The notes: generated from the letters alone by a model not told the origin. A stretch of DNA of 48,525 nt from an uncultured Bacteroidota bacterium (GCA_937129385.1 CAKZNC010000198.1:1-48525), one strand, 5' to 3'. Positions 27,567-36,457 are shown, numbered from the stretch's first letter. Numbers and translations are program-made.

Positions 27567-29024
27567 ATGAAAAGGTGTATCACAGGAATAGCTTTTATTT
27601 TCATCATGGTCACGGGGCTTTTTGCGCAGGATGCTTCGGGAGCATTGGAGCTGGATCTGCAGAAAGCAATCAGCTATGCGATGGAACATAATAAAGAGTT
27701 GAAGAATGCGCGCCAGGAGCTGGTGAAGTCTGACCGCAGCATATGGGAATCAATCAGTCAGGGCTTACCACAGGCCGATCTGCTGATGGATTACATGACC
27801 TATTTTAATTATGAGCTGGAGTTTTCCTTTGGAGGTGATATGGGGACTCCTACAGCGGGTGAGATTGCGAATGCATTTTCGGCCACCCAGGAAGCTTTCC
27901 CGGGTACTTCTGTGGCGGAAATAAATCAGGGAATAAATTATCACAACATTGGCAGTACCTTTCAAGGTGCTCTTTCTGAAGAACAGGGAGGCTCAACTAT
28001 CCTGATGTCGGATCAGCTTACTGCAAAGATGCAGGTGTCGCAGCTGGTATTCAGCGGACAGTATATTGTAGGGATCCAGACGGCAAAGCTTGGGAAGATC
28101 ATTGCAAGGCAGGCACTGGACAACAGTGAAGTGGGAACGAAAGAATCGGTGATCAACGCCTATTACCTGGTGTTGATCTCAGAACGCTCCCTGGATTTTG
28201 TTGACCGGAACCTGGAGAACCTGGAGAAGATCTTTATACAGACCAAGAGGATGGTGGAAGCCGGCATGGCGGAGAAGATCGATGCCGACCAGTTCCAGAT
28301 CACAGTCAACCAGCTTGAAAATACAAAGCGGATGATGGAGCGGAACCTGGAGCTGAATTACAACATGTTGCGCTTTACGCTCGGGCTGCCGGCAGAGACG
28401 GAAATCAGTCTGACCGATAACCTGGACAACCTGTTCAGCGAGATGGCTGCAGTGAACCTCCTGATGGAGGAGTTTGATCCCGAGGAGAACATCACCTACC
28501 AGATCATGGATTCTCAGGCAGAGATCAATAAGAAATTATGGAGCATGGAGAAATGGAATTACGGACCGACACTGGCAGGATTTTACAACTACAACTTTAA
28601 GATCCTGACCACGGGTTTCGATATGACCCCGACCCACCTGCTGGGATTCTCGCTGACAATGCCGGTTTTTTCAAGCGGATTGCGTGATGCGAAGGTGGAC
28701 CAGGCGCGGATCGAATATGAGATTTCAGCACGTAACGCCGAGATCATGGCCGACCAGCTGGAACTGCAGAACAGGCAGCTGAAATATAACCTGCAAAGCA
28801 GCCTTGAAAATTACGAAACACAGAAGGAGAACGTGGAAGTGGCCGGTGATGTACTTGACAATTACCGTCGGAAATATGAGAACGGAATGGCCTCCAGTCT
28901 GGATGTCACCCAGTCAAACAGCAATTACCTGGATGCACAGAGCACCTATCTGAATGCCATGTTCGAGGTAATGAGCGCACGCATTCAACTCGAAAAACTA
29001 ATGAATAACTTAAGCACACTTTAA
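27567..29024 (+). CDS. TolC family outer-membrane efflux channel
   Basis: A 485-residue protein from the ATG at 27567, which gives a compact signal peptide (MKRCITGIAFIFIMVTGLFAQ) and has a GGA about 5 bases upstream. An ATG at 27543, overlapping the tetR stop, is a real alternative. The mature protein has the two OEP repeats: LDLQKAISYAMEHNKELKNAR near the start and a second long helix with ENYETQKENVEVAGDVLDNYRRKYENGMAS near the end, flanking a glycine/aromatic strand region. The extended loop at about 75-165, rich in Gly, Ser and Thr, is longer than in many TolC proteins. It forms the outer-membrane exit for the RND pump encoded downstream. Confidence 0.92.
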   Translation: MKRCITGIAFIFIMVTGLFAQDASGALELDLQKAISYAMEHNKELKNARQELVKSDRSIWESISQGLPQADLLMDYMTYFNYELEFSFGGDMGTPTAGEIANAFSATQEAFPGTSVAEINQGINYHNIGSTFQGALSEEQGGSTILMSDQLTAKMQVSQLVFSGQYIVGIQTAKLGKIIARQALDNSEVGTKESVINAYYLVLISERSLDFVDRNLENLEKIFIQTKRMVEAGMAEKIDADQFQITVNQLENTKRMMERNLELNYNMLRFTLGLPAETEISLTDNLDNLFSEMAAVNLLMEEFDPEENITYQIMDSQAEINKKLWSMEKWNYGPTLAGFYNYNFKILTTGFDMTPTHLLGFSLTMPVFSSGLRDAKVDQARIEYEISARNAEIMADQLELQNRQLKYNLQSSLENYETQKENVEVAGDVLDNYRRKYENGMASSLDVTQSNSNYLDAQSTYLNAMFEVMSARIQLEKLMNNLSTL

Positions 29025-29035
29025 ATATCTGAACA

Positions 29036-30094
29036 ATGAAAAAAGTATTGATATTCGCGATAACAACCCTCATGGCTGCAGGCCTGTTTTCCTGCAACGA
29101 AGAACCGGCCGGGGAAAATACGCAGTCAACCGCCGACTCTTCCATGGTGATCCGGCCGGTGAAGGTCATGGCGGTGGAATCCAATACCATCAGTCGGGCA
29201 GCTGAAGTAACTGCCACTATGGTGGCCGAGGAGGAGACTTACCTGGCCCCGGGGATCTCCGGAAAAATCCGTTCCATTAAGGTAGATGTGAATGACAGGG
29301 TCCGCAAAGGTGAGGTCCTCGTGCAGATGGACCGTACACAGCTTGCGCAGACCAGGGTGCAGTATGCCAACCTGAAAAAAGATCTTGCCAGGATGGACAC
29401 TTTGCTGCAGTATGGATCGGTAACGCAACAGGCTTATGACCAGATGGAAACACAGGTCAGGGTAACAGGCGTAGTACTGGAAAACCTGGAAGAGAACACA
29501 ACATTGCGTGCACCATATAATGGGGTAATCACCGGCAAATATTTCAATGACGGCGAGCTCTTTTCACCTGCTCCGAATACCCAGGCAGGCAAATCTGCGA
29601 TAGTAAGTATTGTGAAAATGGACGTTCTGAAAGTCTTTATCAATCTTTCTGAAACCTATCTGCCACTAGTGAAAAAAGGACAGTTTGCCAGCCTCGTAAC
29701 AGATGTATATCCGGCCGACACGTTCCAGGCGAAAGTGTTCCGGATCCATCCGACCATAAATCCTGGCACGCGGACCTTTACAGTGGAACTGCGGCTGGAC
29801 AATCCCGAATATAAGCTGAGACCAGGGATGTTCAGCACGGTGTCACTCGTCATGGGAGACAGGGAAGCGCTGCTCGTACCAGCCATAGCTGTCCTCAAAC
29901 AGGCCGGAACCAATAACCGGTATGTATTTGTCTATGACAATGGCATTGCCAGGAAGGTGTCCGTTCATATTGGTGAGCGGTTGGACGACAGACTGGAATT
30001 GTTAAAGAACGGATTGAAGGAGGGAGCAAAACTTATCTATGCCGGACACGTGAACCTGATGGACGGCGATGAGGTGAAGCTTGTAAATGAATAA
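29036..30094 (+). CDS. RND efflux periplasmic adaptor (membrane fusion) lipoprotein
   Basis: A 352-residue adaptor with a lipoprotein signal (hydrophobic core then LFSC, Cys20). The lipoyl-like half motifs are clear: YLAPGISGKIRSIKVDVNDRVRKGEVLVQMD and NTTLRAPYNGVITGKYFNDGE, separated by a short hairpin (about 95-135). The beta-barrel and membrane-proximal domains follow (FQAKVFRIHPTINPGTRTF, LRPGMFSTVSLVMGDREALLVP). It links the TolC channel to the RND pump. It lies 11 bases after the TolC gene and 22 bases before the pump gene. Confidence 0.95.
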   Translation: MKKVLIFAITTLMAAGLFSCNEEPAGENTQSTADSSMVIRPVKVMAVESNTISRAAEVTATMVAEEETYLAPGISGKIRSIKVDVNDRVRKGEVLVQMDRTQLAQTRVQYANLKKDLARMDTLLQYGSVTQQAYDQMETQVRVTGVVLENLEENTTLRAPYNGVITGKYFNDGELFSPAPNTQAGKSAIVSIVKMDVLKVFINLSETYLPLVKKGQFASLVTDVYPADTFQAKVFRIHPTINPGTRTFTVELRLDNPEYKLRPGMFSTVSLVMGDREALLVPAIAVLKQAGTNNRYVFVYDNGIARKVSVHIGERLDDRLELLKNGLKEGAKLIYAGHVNLMDGDEVKLVNE

Positions 30095-30116
30095 AAACTG
30101 ATTAAAGAGATCAATC

Positions 30117-33100
30117 ATGAGTATATATGGAAGTGCGGTAAAAAGACCGGTGACCACCATCATGCTGTTCGTGGCAGTGGTGGTACTCGGGGGGTATGCG
30201 CTCAGGCAGCTGCCCATCGATTTTTACCCCGAACTTGAATTTCCTGCCATATCGGTGATGACGATGTATGACGGGGCAAGTGCGTCGGACATAGAGACCA
30301 ATGTCACCGACCTGATAGAGAGCAATCTGAATACGGTCAGCGACCTGAAAGAGATCACCTCGGTTTCGAGGGACAACATGTCGGTGGTGGTGCTGGAATT
30401 TGAATTCGGTAAAGACCTCGATGAGGCAACCAATGAGATTCGGGATGCCATGAACTTCGTGGAGCCGTTCCTTCCGGAAGAGGTTTCGAAGCCTGCCATT
30501 TTCAAATTTAACTCCTCGATGATGCCGATCCTTTACTATTCGGTTACAGCCGAAGAGAGCTACCCGGCATTGGAGCAGATCCTGGATGAGAAGATCGTCA
30601 ACCCTCTCAACCGGATCGATGGTGTGGGGGCAGTGGGGATCAACGGGGCTCCCGGAAGGGAGATCCAGATCGACATCGACCCGCAGAAACTGGAGGGATA
30701 CAGTCTGACCGTTGAGATGGTCGCGGCTGTCCTGAACGCAGAGAACATGAACCTGCCGGCGGGGAACATTGAAATGGGGCTGATGGATTATCCGATCAGG
30801 ATCCAGGGTGAATTCAAAGAGAGTGAAGAGATCAGGAACATTGTACTGTCGAGTTACAACGGGCAGACCGTATACCTGAGTGACATTGCCACAGTGAAGG
30901 ACACCATCCGTGACATGACCTTTGACGAAAAGATCAACGGAAAGACCGGTCTCAGGGTGGTGATCCAGAAGCAATCGGGTGCAAATACAGTAAAGATCTC
31001 AGACGACATCAAGGAGTTGATGCCAAAACTGCTGGAGACACTGCCCCCCGATGTGGAGATCAGCCTGTTTTTCGATTCATCCGATTTCATCCGGGGTTCG
31101 ATCAACAACCTGACAAAATCTTTGCTTTTCGCAGCGATCTTCGTAGTTCTCGTGGTACTGTTCTTCCTGGGCAGGTGGCGGGCAACCTTTATTGTGATCC
31201 TGACCATCCCGATCTCGCTGATCGTCTCATTTGTCTACCTGTTCATTACCGACAACTCGATCAATATCATCTCGCTCTCCTCCCTGTCCATTGCGATCGG
31301 GATGGTGGTGGACGATGCGATCGTTGTCCTGGAAAATATCACCAAGCACGTAGAGCGGGGAAGCAGTCCGCGCGAAGCTGCCATCTATGCCACGAATGAA
31401 GTCTGGCTGGCGGTCATCGTCACCACCCTTACTGTGCTTGCAGTTTTCCTTCCTCTTACACTGATACCGGGTCTTACGGGAATGCTTTTCAAGCAGCTTG
31501 GCTTCGTGGTTTCCATCACCGTGGTGACATCCACCATTGCCGCCATAACGCTTACTCCAATGCTTGCATCAAAACTGCTCAAACTTCGTGAGCGGACAAA
31601 GAAGGCGGGACGATTCTCATATTCCAGGACCATAGACAGGTTCCTGAACTGGTTGAACGAGGCGTATGCCGGAACTCTGCGCAGGGCATTGAAGGTAAGA
31701 TGGGCCGTGATCATCGGCGCATTTCTGATCTTCTTTCTCTCCATCGGACTGGTCAAAAATATCGGGTTCGTGGTCTTCCCTGAAGCAGATGAGGGACAGT
31801 TTACCGCGATGATCGAACTTCCCACAGGCACAAGGGTGGATGAATCCTCACGTATTGCCAGGAAAATCGACCACTTCCTGACAGACAGCTATCCGGAGAT
31901 TGACCTGCTGAGCACCTCCACGGGTGCAGATGACCAGGGCGGTATCACTTCCCTGTTCATGGAATCCGGAACACATATCATCAATATCTCTGCGAGCCTG
32001 GTGGACCAGGAGGAGCGTGAACGTGATGTATGGGAGATCAGCAACGACCTGAGGGAATATCTTGCGACCATCCCGGAGATCGTTACCTATAACGTTGTCC
32101 CCAATGGGGGGATGGGAGCAATGATGGACAACAATATCGCAGTTGATATATTCGGATACGATTTCTCGAAGACATCACGAGTGGCCGAGGAGCTGGCAGA
32201 CAGCCTGCGACTGGTTGAGGGTGCCACCAACGTATCCGTCAGCCGGGATCCGATCAAACCGGAGTTGCAGATCATACCCGACAGGGAAAAAATGGCAATG
32301 CACGGTCTGAACACCTACACCCTTGCCAATGCTGTAAGGAACAGGATCGAAGGTCCGTTCATGAGAAAATACCGTGAAGAGGGGAACGAATATGACATCG
32401 TCATCAGGTTTGAAGAGGAGGATCGCAACTCAATTTCGGACATCTATAACATCCAGCTCACCAACCAGCAGGGCCAGTCTGTAAGACTCAGGGAGGTGGC
32501 AACCATTGAGGAGTACTGGGTGCCACCGAACATTGAGCATAAAAGCAGACAGCGAATCGTATCTGTGACAACCACCCCTTACAAGGTGCCTGTCAATGTT
32601 TTGTCGGCCCAACTCGACAGGATCATCGGCAATATCGATGTTCCACAGGATGTGTATATCGAATCAGGTGGTGCCGTTGAAGATATGGCCGACACCTTCA
32701 GGGACCTCGGTCTCCTGCTGCTGATGGCCGTGGTGCTGGTATATATCGTGATGGCATCACAGTTTGAATCCTTTAAAATGCCATTTATCATCATGTTCTC
32801 CATCCCGTTTGCCTTTACCGGGGTGATACTGGCACACCTGTTCACAGGGATTACCATGAGTACCATCTCACTCGTTGGAGGTGTCATGCTGATCGGTATC
32901 GTGGTGAAGAATGCCATCGTGCTGGTGGATTACATCAACCTGATGCGCGACCGCGGATATGAACTGAAGGAGGCGATCATCCTTTCGGGAAAATCCAGGC
33001 TGCGGCCTGTTCTGATGACCTCATTCACCACGATGCTGGGGATGTTGCCACTGGCATTGAGCACAGGTGACGGCTCCGAGATATGGAGCCCGATGGGGAT

Positions 33101-33245
33101 CGCGGTCATAGGCGGACTCATTTTTTCAACATTCATTACGCTGATCCTGGTCCCGGTAGTCTACAGCTGGTTCGTTGGAACCAAGTCGAGAAAAAGGATC
33201 AAGCGCTATGAATTTCTTAACGGAGACAATATTGCTGAAGCATAA
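30117..33245 (+). CDS. RND efflux pump, HAE1/AcrB-like inner-membrane transporter
   Basis: A 1042-residue transporter with the standard twelve-helix RND plan: one helix after the N-terminus, a large periplasmic loop, six helices (about 335-545), a second loop and a final helix group (about 860-1030). The proton-relay motif GMVVDDAIVVLENI carries Asp399 and Asp400, and the matching Lys is in IGIVVKNAIVLVDYIN. These are the hydrophobic-drug (HAE) form rather than the heavy-metal form. The specific substrate cannot be read from sequence. The gene ends the TetR-led operon and is followed by a strong hairpin at 33252-33281. Confidence 0.96.
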   Translation: MSIYGSAVKRPVTTIMLFVAVVVLGGYALRQLPIDFYPELEFPAISVMTMYDGASASDIETNVTDLIESNLNTVSDLKEITSVSRDNMSVVVLEFEFGKDLDEATNEIRDAMNFVEPFLPEEVSKPAIFKFNSSMMPILYYSVTAEESYPALEQILDEKIVNPLNRIDGVGAVGINGAPGREIQIDIDPQKLEGYSLTVEMVAAVLNAENMNLPAGNIEMGLMDYPIRIQGEFKESEEIRNIVLSSYNGQTVYLSDIATVKDTIRDMTFDEKINGKTGLRVVIQKQSGANTVKISDDIKELMPKLLETLPPDVEISLFFDSSDFIRGSINNLTKSLLFAAIFVVLVVLFFLGRWRATFIVILTIPISLIVSFVYLFITDNSINIISLSSLSIAIGMVVDDAIVVLENITKHVERGSSPREAAIYATNEVWLAVIVTTLTVLAVFLPLTLIPGLTGMLFKQLGFVVSITVVTSTIAAITLTPMLASKLLKLRERTKKAGRFSYSRTIDRFLNWLNEAYAGTLRRALKVRWAVIIGAFLIFFLSIGLVKNIGFVVFPEADEGQFTAMIELPTGTRVDESSRIARKIDHFLTDSYPEIDLLSTSTGADDQGGITSLFMESGTHIINISASLVDQEERERDVWEISNDLREYLATIPEIVTYNVVPNGGMGAMMDNNIAVDIFGYDFSKTSRVAEELADSLRLVEGATNVSVSRDPIKPELQIIPDREKMAMHGLNTYTLANAVRNRIEGPFMRKYREEGNEYDIVIRFEEEDRNSISDIYNIQLTNQQGQSVRLREVATIEEYWVPPNIEHKSRQRIVSVTTTPYKVPVNVLSAQLDRIIGNIDVPQDVYIESGGAVEDMADTFRDLGLLLLMAVVLVYIVMASQFESFKMPFIIMFSIPFAFTGVILAHLFTGITMSTISLVGGVMLIGIVVKNAIVLVDYINLMRDRGYELKEAIILSGKSRLRPVLMTSFTTMLGMLPLALSTGDGSEIWSPMGIAVIGGLIFSTFITLILVPVVYSWFVGTKSRKRIKRYEFLNGDNIAEA

Positions 33246-33251
33246 CGGTGC

Positions 33252-33281
33252 TCATCCCCCGGTGAAATTTCCGGGGGATGA
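33252..33281 (+). terminator. Strong hairpin terminator after the efflux operon
   Basis: An 11-base perfect stem (TCATCCCCCGG, 33252-33262, with CCGGGGGATGA, 33271-33281) encloses an 8-base loop, 6 bases after the pump stop. The following bases are AT-rich but not a clean T run, so termination may be partial. Confidence 0.7.
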
Positions 33282-33345
33282 TTCCATAATACTTTAATTA
33301 AACCTGCACCTGTCTGCACACAACAATTAAGATAAAACAAAGACC

Positions 33346-33639
33346 ATGAAAGCAGTTTTCATCGTATATAACCAGGCACACACCGAAAAGGTAGAGTATA
33401 TTTTCGAAAAACTGGCCATCCGTGGATTCACCAGGTGGACCGATCTGACCGGGCGCGGAAGCGTTAGCGGAGATCCCCATTTGAATACCCACACCTGGCC
33501 TGAACAGAATACAGCAAGGCTCACGATCGTTGAGGACATTATGGTACCAAAATTCCTCGACGCTGTAAAAAAAATGGACGAGATCAACAAGGATGTGGGG
33601 GTCCGGGCATTCGTATGGAATATTGAACAGGCCTACTAA
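33346..33639 (+). CDS. Small PII-like protein behind the RND operon
   Basis: A 97-residue cytoplasmic protein. The pattern is ferredoxin-like beta-alpha-beta: MKAVFIVYNQAHTEKVEYIF, GIRGFTRWTDL-like strand, then GRGSVSGDPHLNTHTWP (a T-loop-like segment), LTIVEDIMVPKFLDAVKKMDE and a last strand VRAFVWNIEQAY. This fits the PII-like superfamily, and the described PII-NG group is known to be encoded beside RND-type efflux genes. The nucleotide-binding residues of classical GlnB are not evident. It is separated from the pump gene by the hairpin terminator, so it may be expressed by read-through or alone. Family placement is by pattern and context. Confidence 0.75.
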   Translation: MKAVFIVYNQAHTEKVEYIFEKLAIRGFTRWTDLTGRGSVSGDPHLNTHTWPEQNTARLTIVEDIMVPKFLDAVKKMDEINKDVGVRAFVWNIEQAY

Positions 33640-33677
33640 AGAGGACCCGGGACAATCATGCCTTGATGGTGAAATGT

Positions 33678-33739
33678 GAACCGATAGTGTCTGCTTCCTG
33701 TTTCTGCGTTACCGTAACAAATCGCACTATCGCTGGTTC
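33678..33739 (+). other. Structured intergenic element
   Basis: In the 194-base gap before the DUF1573 gene, CGATAGTG (33682-33689) pairs with CACTATCG (33725-33732); an outer GAAC/GTTC pair (33678-33681 with 33736-33739) extends the stem across a 3-base bulge. A smaller palindrome, GTTACCGTAAC (33708-33718), lies inside. It could be a terminator-like or regulatory RNA fold; no gene is seen in this gap. Confidence 0.35.
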
Positions 33740-33833
33740 GTTTAAAACACCTGTATCTGTCGTTAAACAAATCAGATTGTAGAGCTTCCTTCTGCTTTTT
33801 CTGTTAAATTTACACTCCGAAAAAGATGATGAT

Positions 33834-34256
33834 ATGAAAAGAATTCTTATCAGCCTCGTGGGATTCCTGCTGATCTCATCATGTGTCAGCAAGACCGAAC
33901 AAAAGGCCAAAAGTGCGGGCCAGGAGATCTGGTTCAGTGAATCGACCTATAATTACGGGGAGATCGAACAGGGAAGTGATGGTCTGTACACAATTGATTT
34001 CAAGAACATTGGGGAAGAAGCGATCGTGATCAACAGGGTCAGGAGCTCATGTGGCTGTACGGTGCCCTCATGGCCACGAAAACCCATCGAACCAGGTGCT
34101 ACCGGTGAGATAAAGGTGAAATACAATACCGAACTCACAGGGTCATTCATGAAGTCGGTAACCGTCTATTCAACTGCTGAAAATTCACCGGTCAAACTGA
34201 CCATCAGGGGGAAGGTTTTACCGACAGAAACATCTGAAAATGAAGAGGAACAATAG
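33834..34256 (+). CDS. DUF1573 lipoprotein
   Basis: A 140-residue lipoprotein with a signal peptide and lipobox ISSC (Cys17). The mature part has the DUF1573 Ig-like fold: FSESTYNYGEIEQGSDG, IDFKNIGEEAIVINRVRSSCGCT, then IEPGATGEIKVKYNTE and a C-terminal strand VKLTIRGKVL. The SCGCT pair of cysteines is typical of the family. These small periplasmic proteins are abundant in Bacteroidota and resemble the ASH/MSP fold; a precise role is not established. It stands 35 bases before the aminotransferase gene, possibly on one transcript. Confidence 0.88.
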   Translation: MKRILISLVGFLLISSCVSKTEQKAKSAGQEIWFSESTYNYGEIEQGSDGLYTIDFKNIGEEAIVINRVRSSCGCTVPSWPRKPIEPGATGEIKVKYNTELTGSFMKSVTVYSTAENSPVKLTIRGKVLPTETSENEEEQ

Positions 34257-34291
34257 CTGTCAATTTGAGTTGCTCATAAAATAATTAAACC

Positions 34292-35488
34292 ATGCCCGGA
34301 ATATCCGAAAAAGGGATGGCCATGCCGGCCTCCCCCATCCGAAAACTTGTCCCTTTTGCCGAAGCTGCGAAAAGTAAAGGGAGAAAGGTCTACCACCTTA
34401 ACATCGGTCAGCCCGACATCGTCACACCAAAAGTGGCCCTGGATGCAGTCAGGAACATGAAAGAGGTGGTGATCGAATATAGTCATTCAGCAGGTATAGA
34501 AAGCTACAGGAGAAAGCTTGCAGACCACTACAGGAAGATCAACATCGATGTGGATCATACAGAGATCATGGTCACAACCGGGGGCTCTGAAGCGATCAGT
34601 TTTGCCCTGATGTCAACGGTTAATCCGGGTGAAGAGGTGATCTGCCCCGAACCCTTCTATGCCAATTACAATGGATTTTCAACCGCTGCGGGTGTGAAGG
34701 TTGTCCCCATCACATCCTCCATAGATGATGGGTTTGCTCTTCCCGGGATCAGCGAGTTTGAAAAAGTGATCACTCCTAAAACAAGGGGCATCATCATCTG
34801 TAATCCGAACAACCCCACCGGGTATCTCTATTCGGAAGAGGAGATCAGGCAACTGGGTGAAATTGTAAAGAAGCATGACCTCTACCTCTATTCGGATGAG
34901 GTGTACAGGGAATTCTGTTACGACGGTAAAAACCATTTTTCGGCCATGTACCTGGAGGGACTCGAAGGGCATGTAATCATGATGGATTCTGTCTCCAAAA
35001 GATACAGCATGTGCGGTGCACGCGTTGGTGCATTGGTGACAAAAAACCGGGCTGTGCTTGATACAGCCATGAAATTTGCACAGGCAAGACTGAGTCCGCC
35101 CTCCTTCGGTCAAATTGCCGGGGAGGCCGCACTGGATACGCCGGACACCTACTTCGAATCGGTTTACAACGAATACATTGAAAGGCGTGACTACATGGTC
35201 GGTGCACTGAATGAAATGCCAGGTGTAAAGTGTCCGACACCTGGTGGTGCATTTTATACAGTGGTTGAGCTCCCGGTTGACGATGCCGATCGCTTTGCCG
35301 AATGGATCCTGAGCGAGTTTGATCATGACAACCAAACGGTCATGATGGCACCTGCAAGTGGGTTCTATTCAACGCCGGGACTCGGAAAGAAGGAGGTGCG
35401 TATTGCATATGTCCTGAAAAAAGAGGACCTCGAAAAAGCAATGGAAACACTTGCTGAAGCGCTGAAGGCATATCCCGGCCGGGAATAA
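34292..35488 (+). CDS. PLP-dependent aminotransferase, class I/II
   Basis: A 398-residue fold-type I aminotransferase. Visible elements are LNIGQPDIVTP near the start, the cofactor-contact TTGGSEAISFALM, the NPNNPTGYLYSEEE loop, YSDEVYREF, and SVSKRYSMCGARVG, where Lys236 should form the Schiff base with PLP. The C-terminal KKEVRIAYVLKKEDLEKAMETL is usual for aspartate-type enzymes. The substrate pair is not determined by sequence alone; aspartate or aromatic/branched-chain amino acids are likely choices. The length is normal. PLP comes from the PdxH reaction, but no functional link is implied by position. Confidence 0.93.
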   Translation: MPGISEKGMAMPASPIRKLVPFAEAAKSKGRKVYHLNIGQPDIVTPKVALDAVRNMKEVVIEYSHSAGIESYRRKLADHYRKINIDVDHTEIMVTTGGSEAISFALMSTVNPGEEVICPEPFYANYNGFSTAAGVKVVPITSSIDDGFALPGISEFEKVITPKTRGIIICNPNNPTGYLYSEEEIRQLGEIVKKHDLYLYSDEVYREFCYDGKNHFSAMYLEGLEGHVIMMDSVSKRYSMCGARVGALVTKNRAVLDTAMKFAQARLSPPSFGQIAGEAALDTPDTYFESVYNEYIERRDYMVGALNEMPGVKCPTPGGAFYTVVELPVDDADRFAEWILSEFDHDNQTVMMAPASGFYSTPGLGKKEVRIAYVLKKEDLEKAMETLAEALKAYPGRE

Positions 35489-35517
35489 CAAGTTGCAACA
35501 AACAATCGTTACTCGTT

Positions 35518-35537
35518 TGCGTTTTACATGAAACGCA
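35518..35537 (+). promoter_or_regulatory. Hairpin just before the CDGSH gene
   Basis: TGCGTTT (35518-35524) and AAACGCA (35531-35537) are perfect 7-base arms with a 6-base loop, ending 4 bases before the ATG at 35542. It could be an operator or a translation-modulating hairpin. Confidence 0.3.
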
Positions 35538-35541
35538 CATT

Positions 35542-35808
35542 ATGACTATGGCACCGAAAGACAAACCTGTTATTGCAGGTCAGCGTTCCATTAAACTGGA
35601 GATGAAACCAGGCACCTATTTCTGGTGTGCCTGCGGAAGGAGTAGCAATCAACCCTTCTGCGACGGTTCTCATTCAGCTACGGATATCCTGCCGTTGCGT
35701 GTGGATATACAGGAAGAACAACGGGTAAAATGGTGCAGTTGCAAAATGACCAAAACGCCTCCCTATTGTGACAATACACACCGGGAGCTGCCCGGGTATG
35801 AGGGATAG
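35542..35808 (+). CDS. Double CDGSH iron-sulphur protein
   Basis: An 88-residue protein with two CDGSH-type motifs. The first, CACGRSSNQPFCDGSH (about 33-48), is a complete C-x-C-x8-CDGSH site with the three Cys and one His that bind a 2Fe-2S cluster. The second, CSCKMTKTPPYCDNTH (about 68-83), keeps all four ligands with N-T in place of G-S. This is the bacterial tandem form, related to mitochondrial MiNT-like proteins, and is thought to act in electron transfer or cluster handling. The start may be 35542 or the ATG at 35548. It lies just upstream of a heptamer tandem repeat. Confidence 0.92.
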   Translation: MTMAPKDKPVIAGQRSIKLEMKPGTYFWCACGRSSNQPFCDGSHSATDILPLRVDIQEEQRVKWCSCKMTKTPPYCDNTHRELPGYEG

Positions 35809-35812
35809 TTTC

Positions 35813-35889
35813 CAGTCGGCAGTGGGCAGTCGGCAGTGGGCAGTCGGCAGTCGGCAGTGGGCAGTCGGCAGTCGGCAGTCAGCAGTCAT
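35813..35889. repeat. Tandem heptamer repeat
   Basis: Eleven consecutive 7-base units, nine reading CAGTCGG or CAGTGGG and the last two degenerate (CAGTCAG, CAGTCAT), begin 5 bases after the CDGSH gene. The array lies in the convergent gap between that gene and the SRPBCC gene and has no spacers. Confidence 0.95.
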
Positions 35890-35970
35890 GCGACCGGAGG
35901 AAGACTGGTCCCGATGAGCGACATTTGGAGCGCTTCGGGCCGGCGCTGCCCTGAGCTGTCAGAAGGGCTG

Positions 35971-36441
35971 TCAGGAGACGAAGGTTCCGAACTTCTTTTC
36001 AAGCGCTGCAAACCTGTAATCAAAGATCTCTTTCAATTGTCGTCTGATGAGCATCCTGTTGGCAATCACTCCGAGAAAACCGAAGGGAGGTCTGTAGGAT
36101 ACAATATCCTTCATCAGTACCCCGCCATCCACCGGTTCTATGAAATGTGCATGGTGCCACATGGCATACGGACCGCTTCGCTGTTCATCAACGAAGTAGC
36201 GACCTTCACTGACATGCGTGATCTCTGTGACCCAGTTCATCCGGATGCCAAAAAGTGGCTTGACCCGGTATGAGATGATCATGCCGGGGTACATTTTTCC
36301 TGGCAGGTCACCGGAGGTTATATCGAAACCCATATAGGAAGGCGTGATCTTCTTCAAATTGGCTGGTGAAGAGATAAAATCCCAGACCTCTGCCATGGAG
36401 GCTGGAATTCTCTGTTCTGTCTTTAACTGGTAAAATGCCAT
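35971..36441 (-). CDS. SRPBCC family ligand-binding protein
   Basis: A 156-residue protein from the ATG at 36441 (MAFYQLKTEQRIPAS). The helix-grip pattern is clear: RIPASMAEVWDFISSPANLKKITP at the start, then GMIISYRVKPLFGIRMNWVTEI and a long C-terminal helix RRQLKEIFDYRFAALEKKF. It resembles the COG4276-type ligand-binding SRPBCC group, cytoplasmic proteins with a hydrophobic pocket whose ligand is usually unknown. The frame is open upstream to 36492, but that part is a hairpin rather than protein-like sequence. It sits alone between the heptamer repeat and the glycosidase cluster on the same strand. Confidence 0.85.
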   Translation of the reverse strand: MAFYQLKTEQRIPASMAEVWDFISSPANLKKITPSYMGFDITSGDLPGKMYPGMIISYRVKPLFGIRMNWVTEITHVSEGRYFVDEQRSGPYAMWHHAHFIEPVDGGVLMKDIVSYRPPFGFLGVIANRMLIRRQLKEIFDYRFAALEKKFGTFVS

Positions 36442-36457
36442 ATTCTTTACGATTAAA

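Noticed and set aside
33656-33910. An 84-codon minus-strand frame in the gap before the DUF1573 gene
   Set aside because: It runs into the start of the DUF1573 gene, has no recognisable features, and the gap is better described by inverted repeats.
35813-35889. Possible CRISPR array
   Set aside because: The repeat unit is 7 bases with no spacers, and no cas gene is nearby.
35836-36273. A 145-codon open frame on the plus strand starting in the heptamer array
   Set aside because: Its first part is repeat translation and the rest is antisense to the SRPBCC gene.
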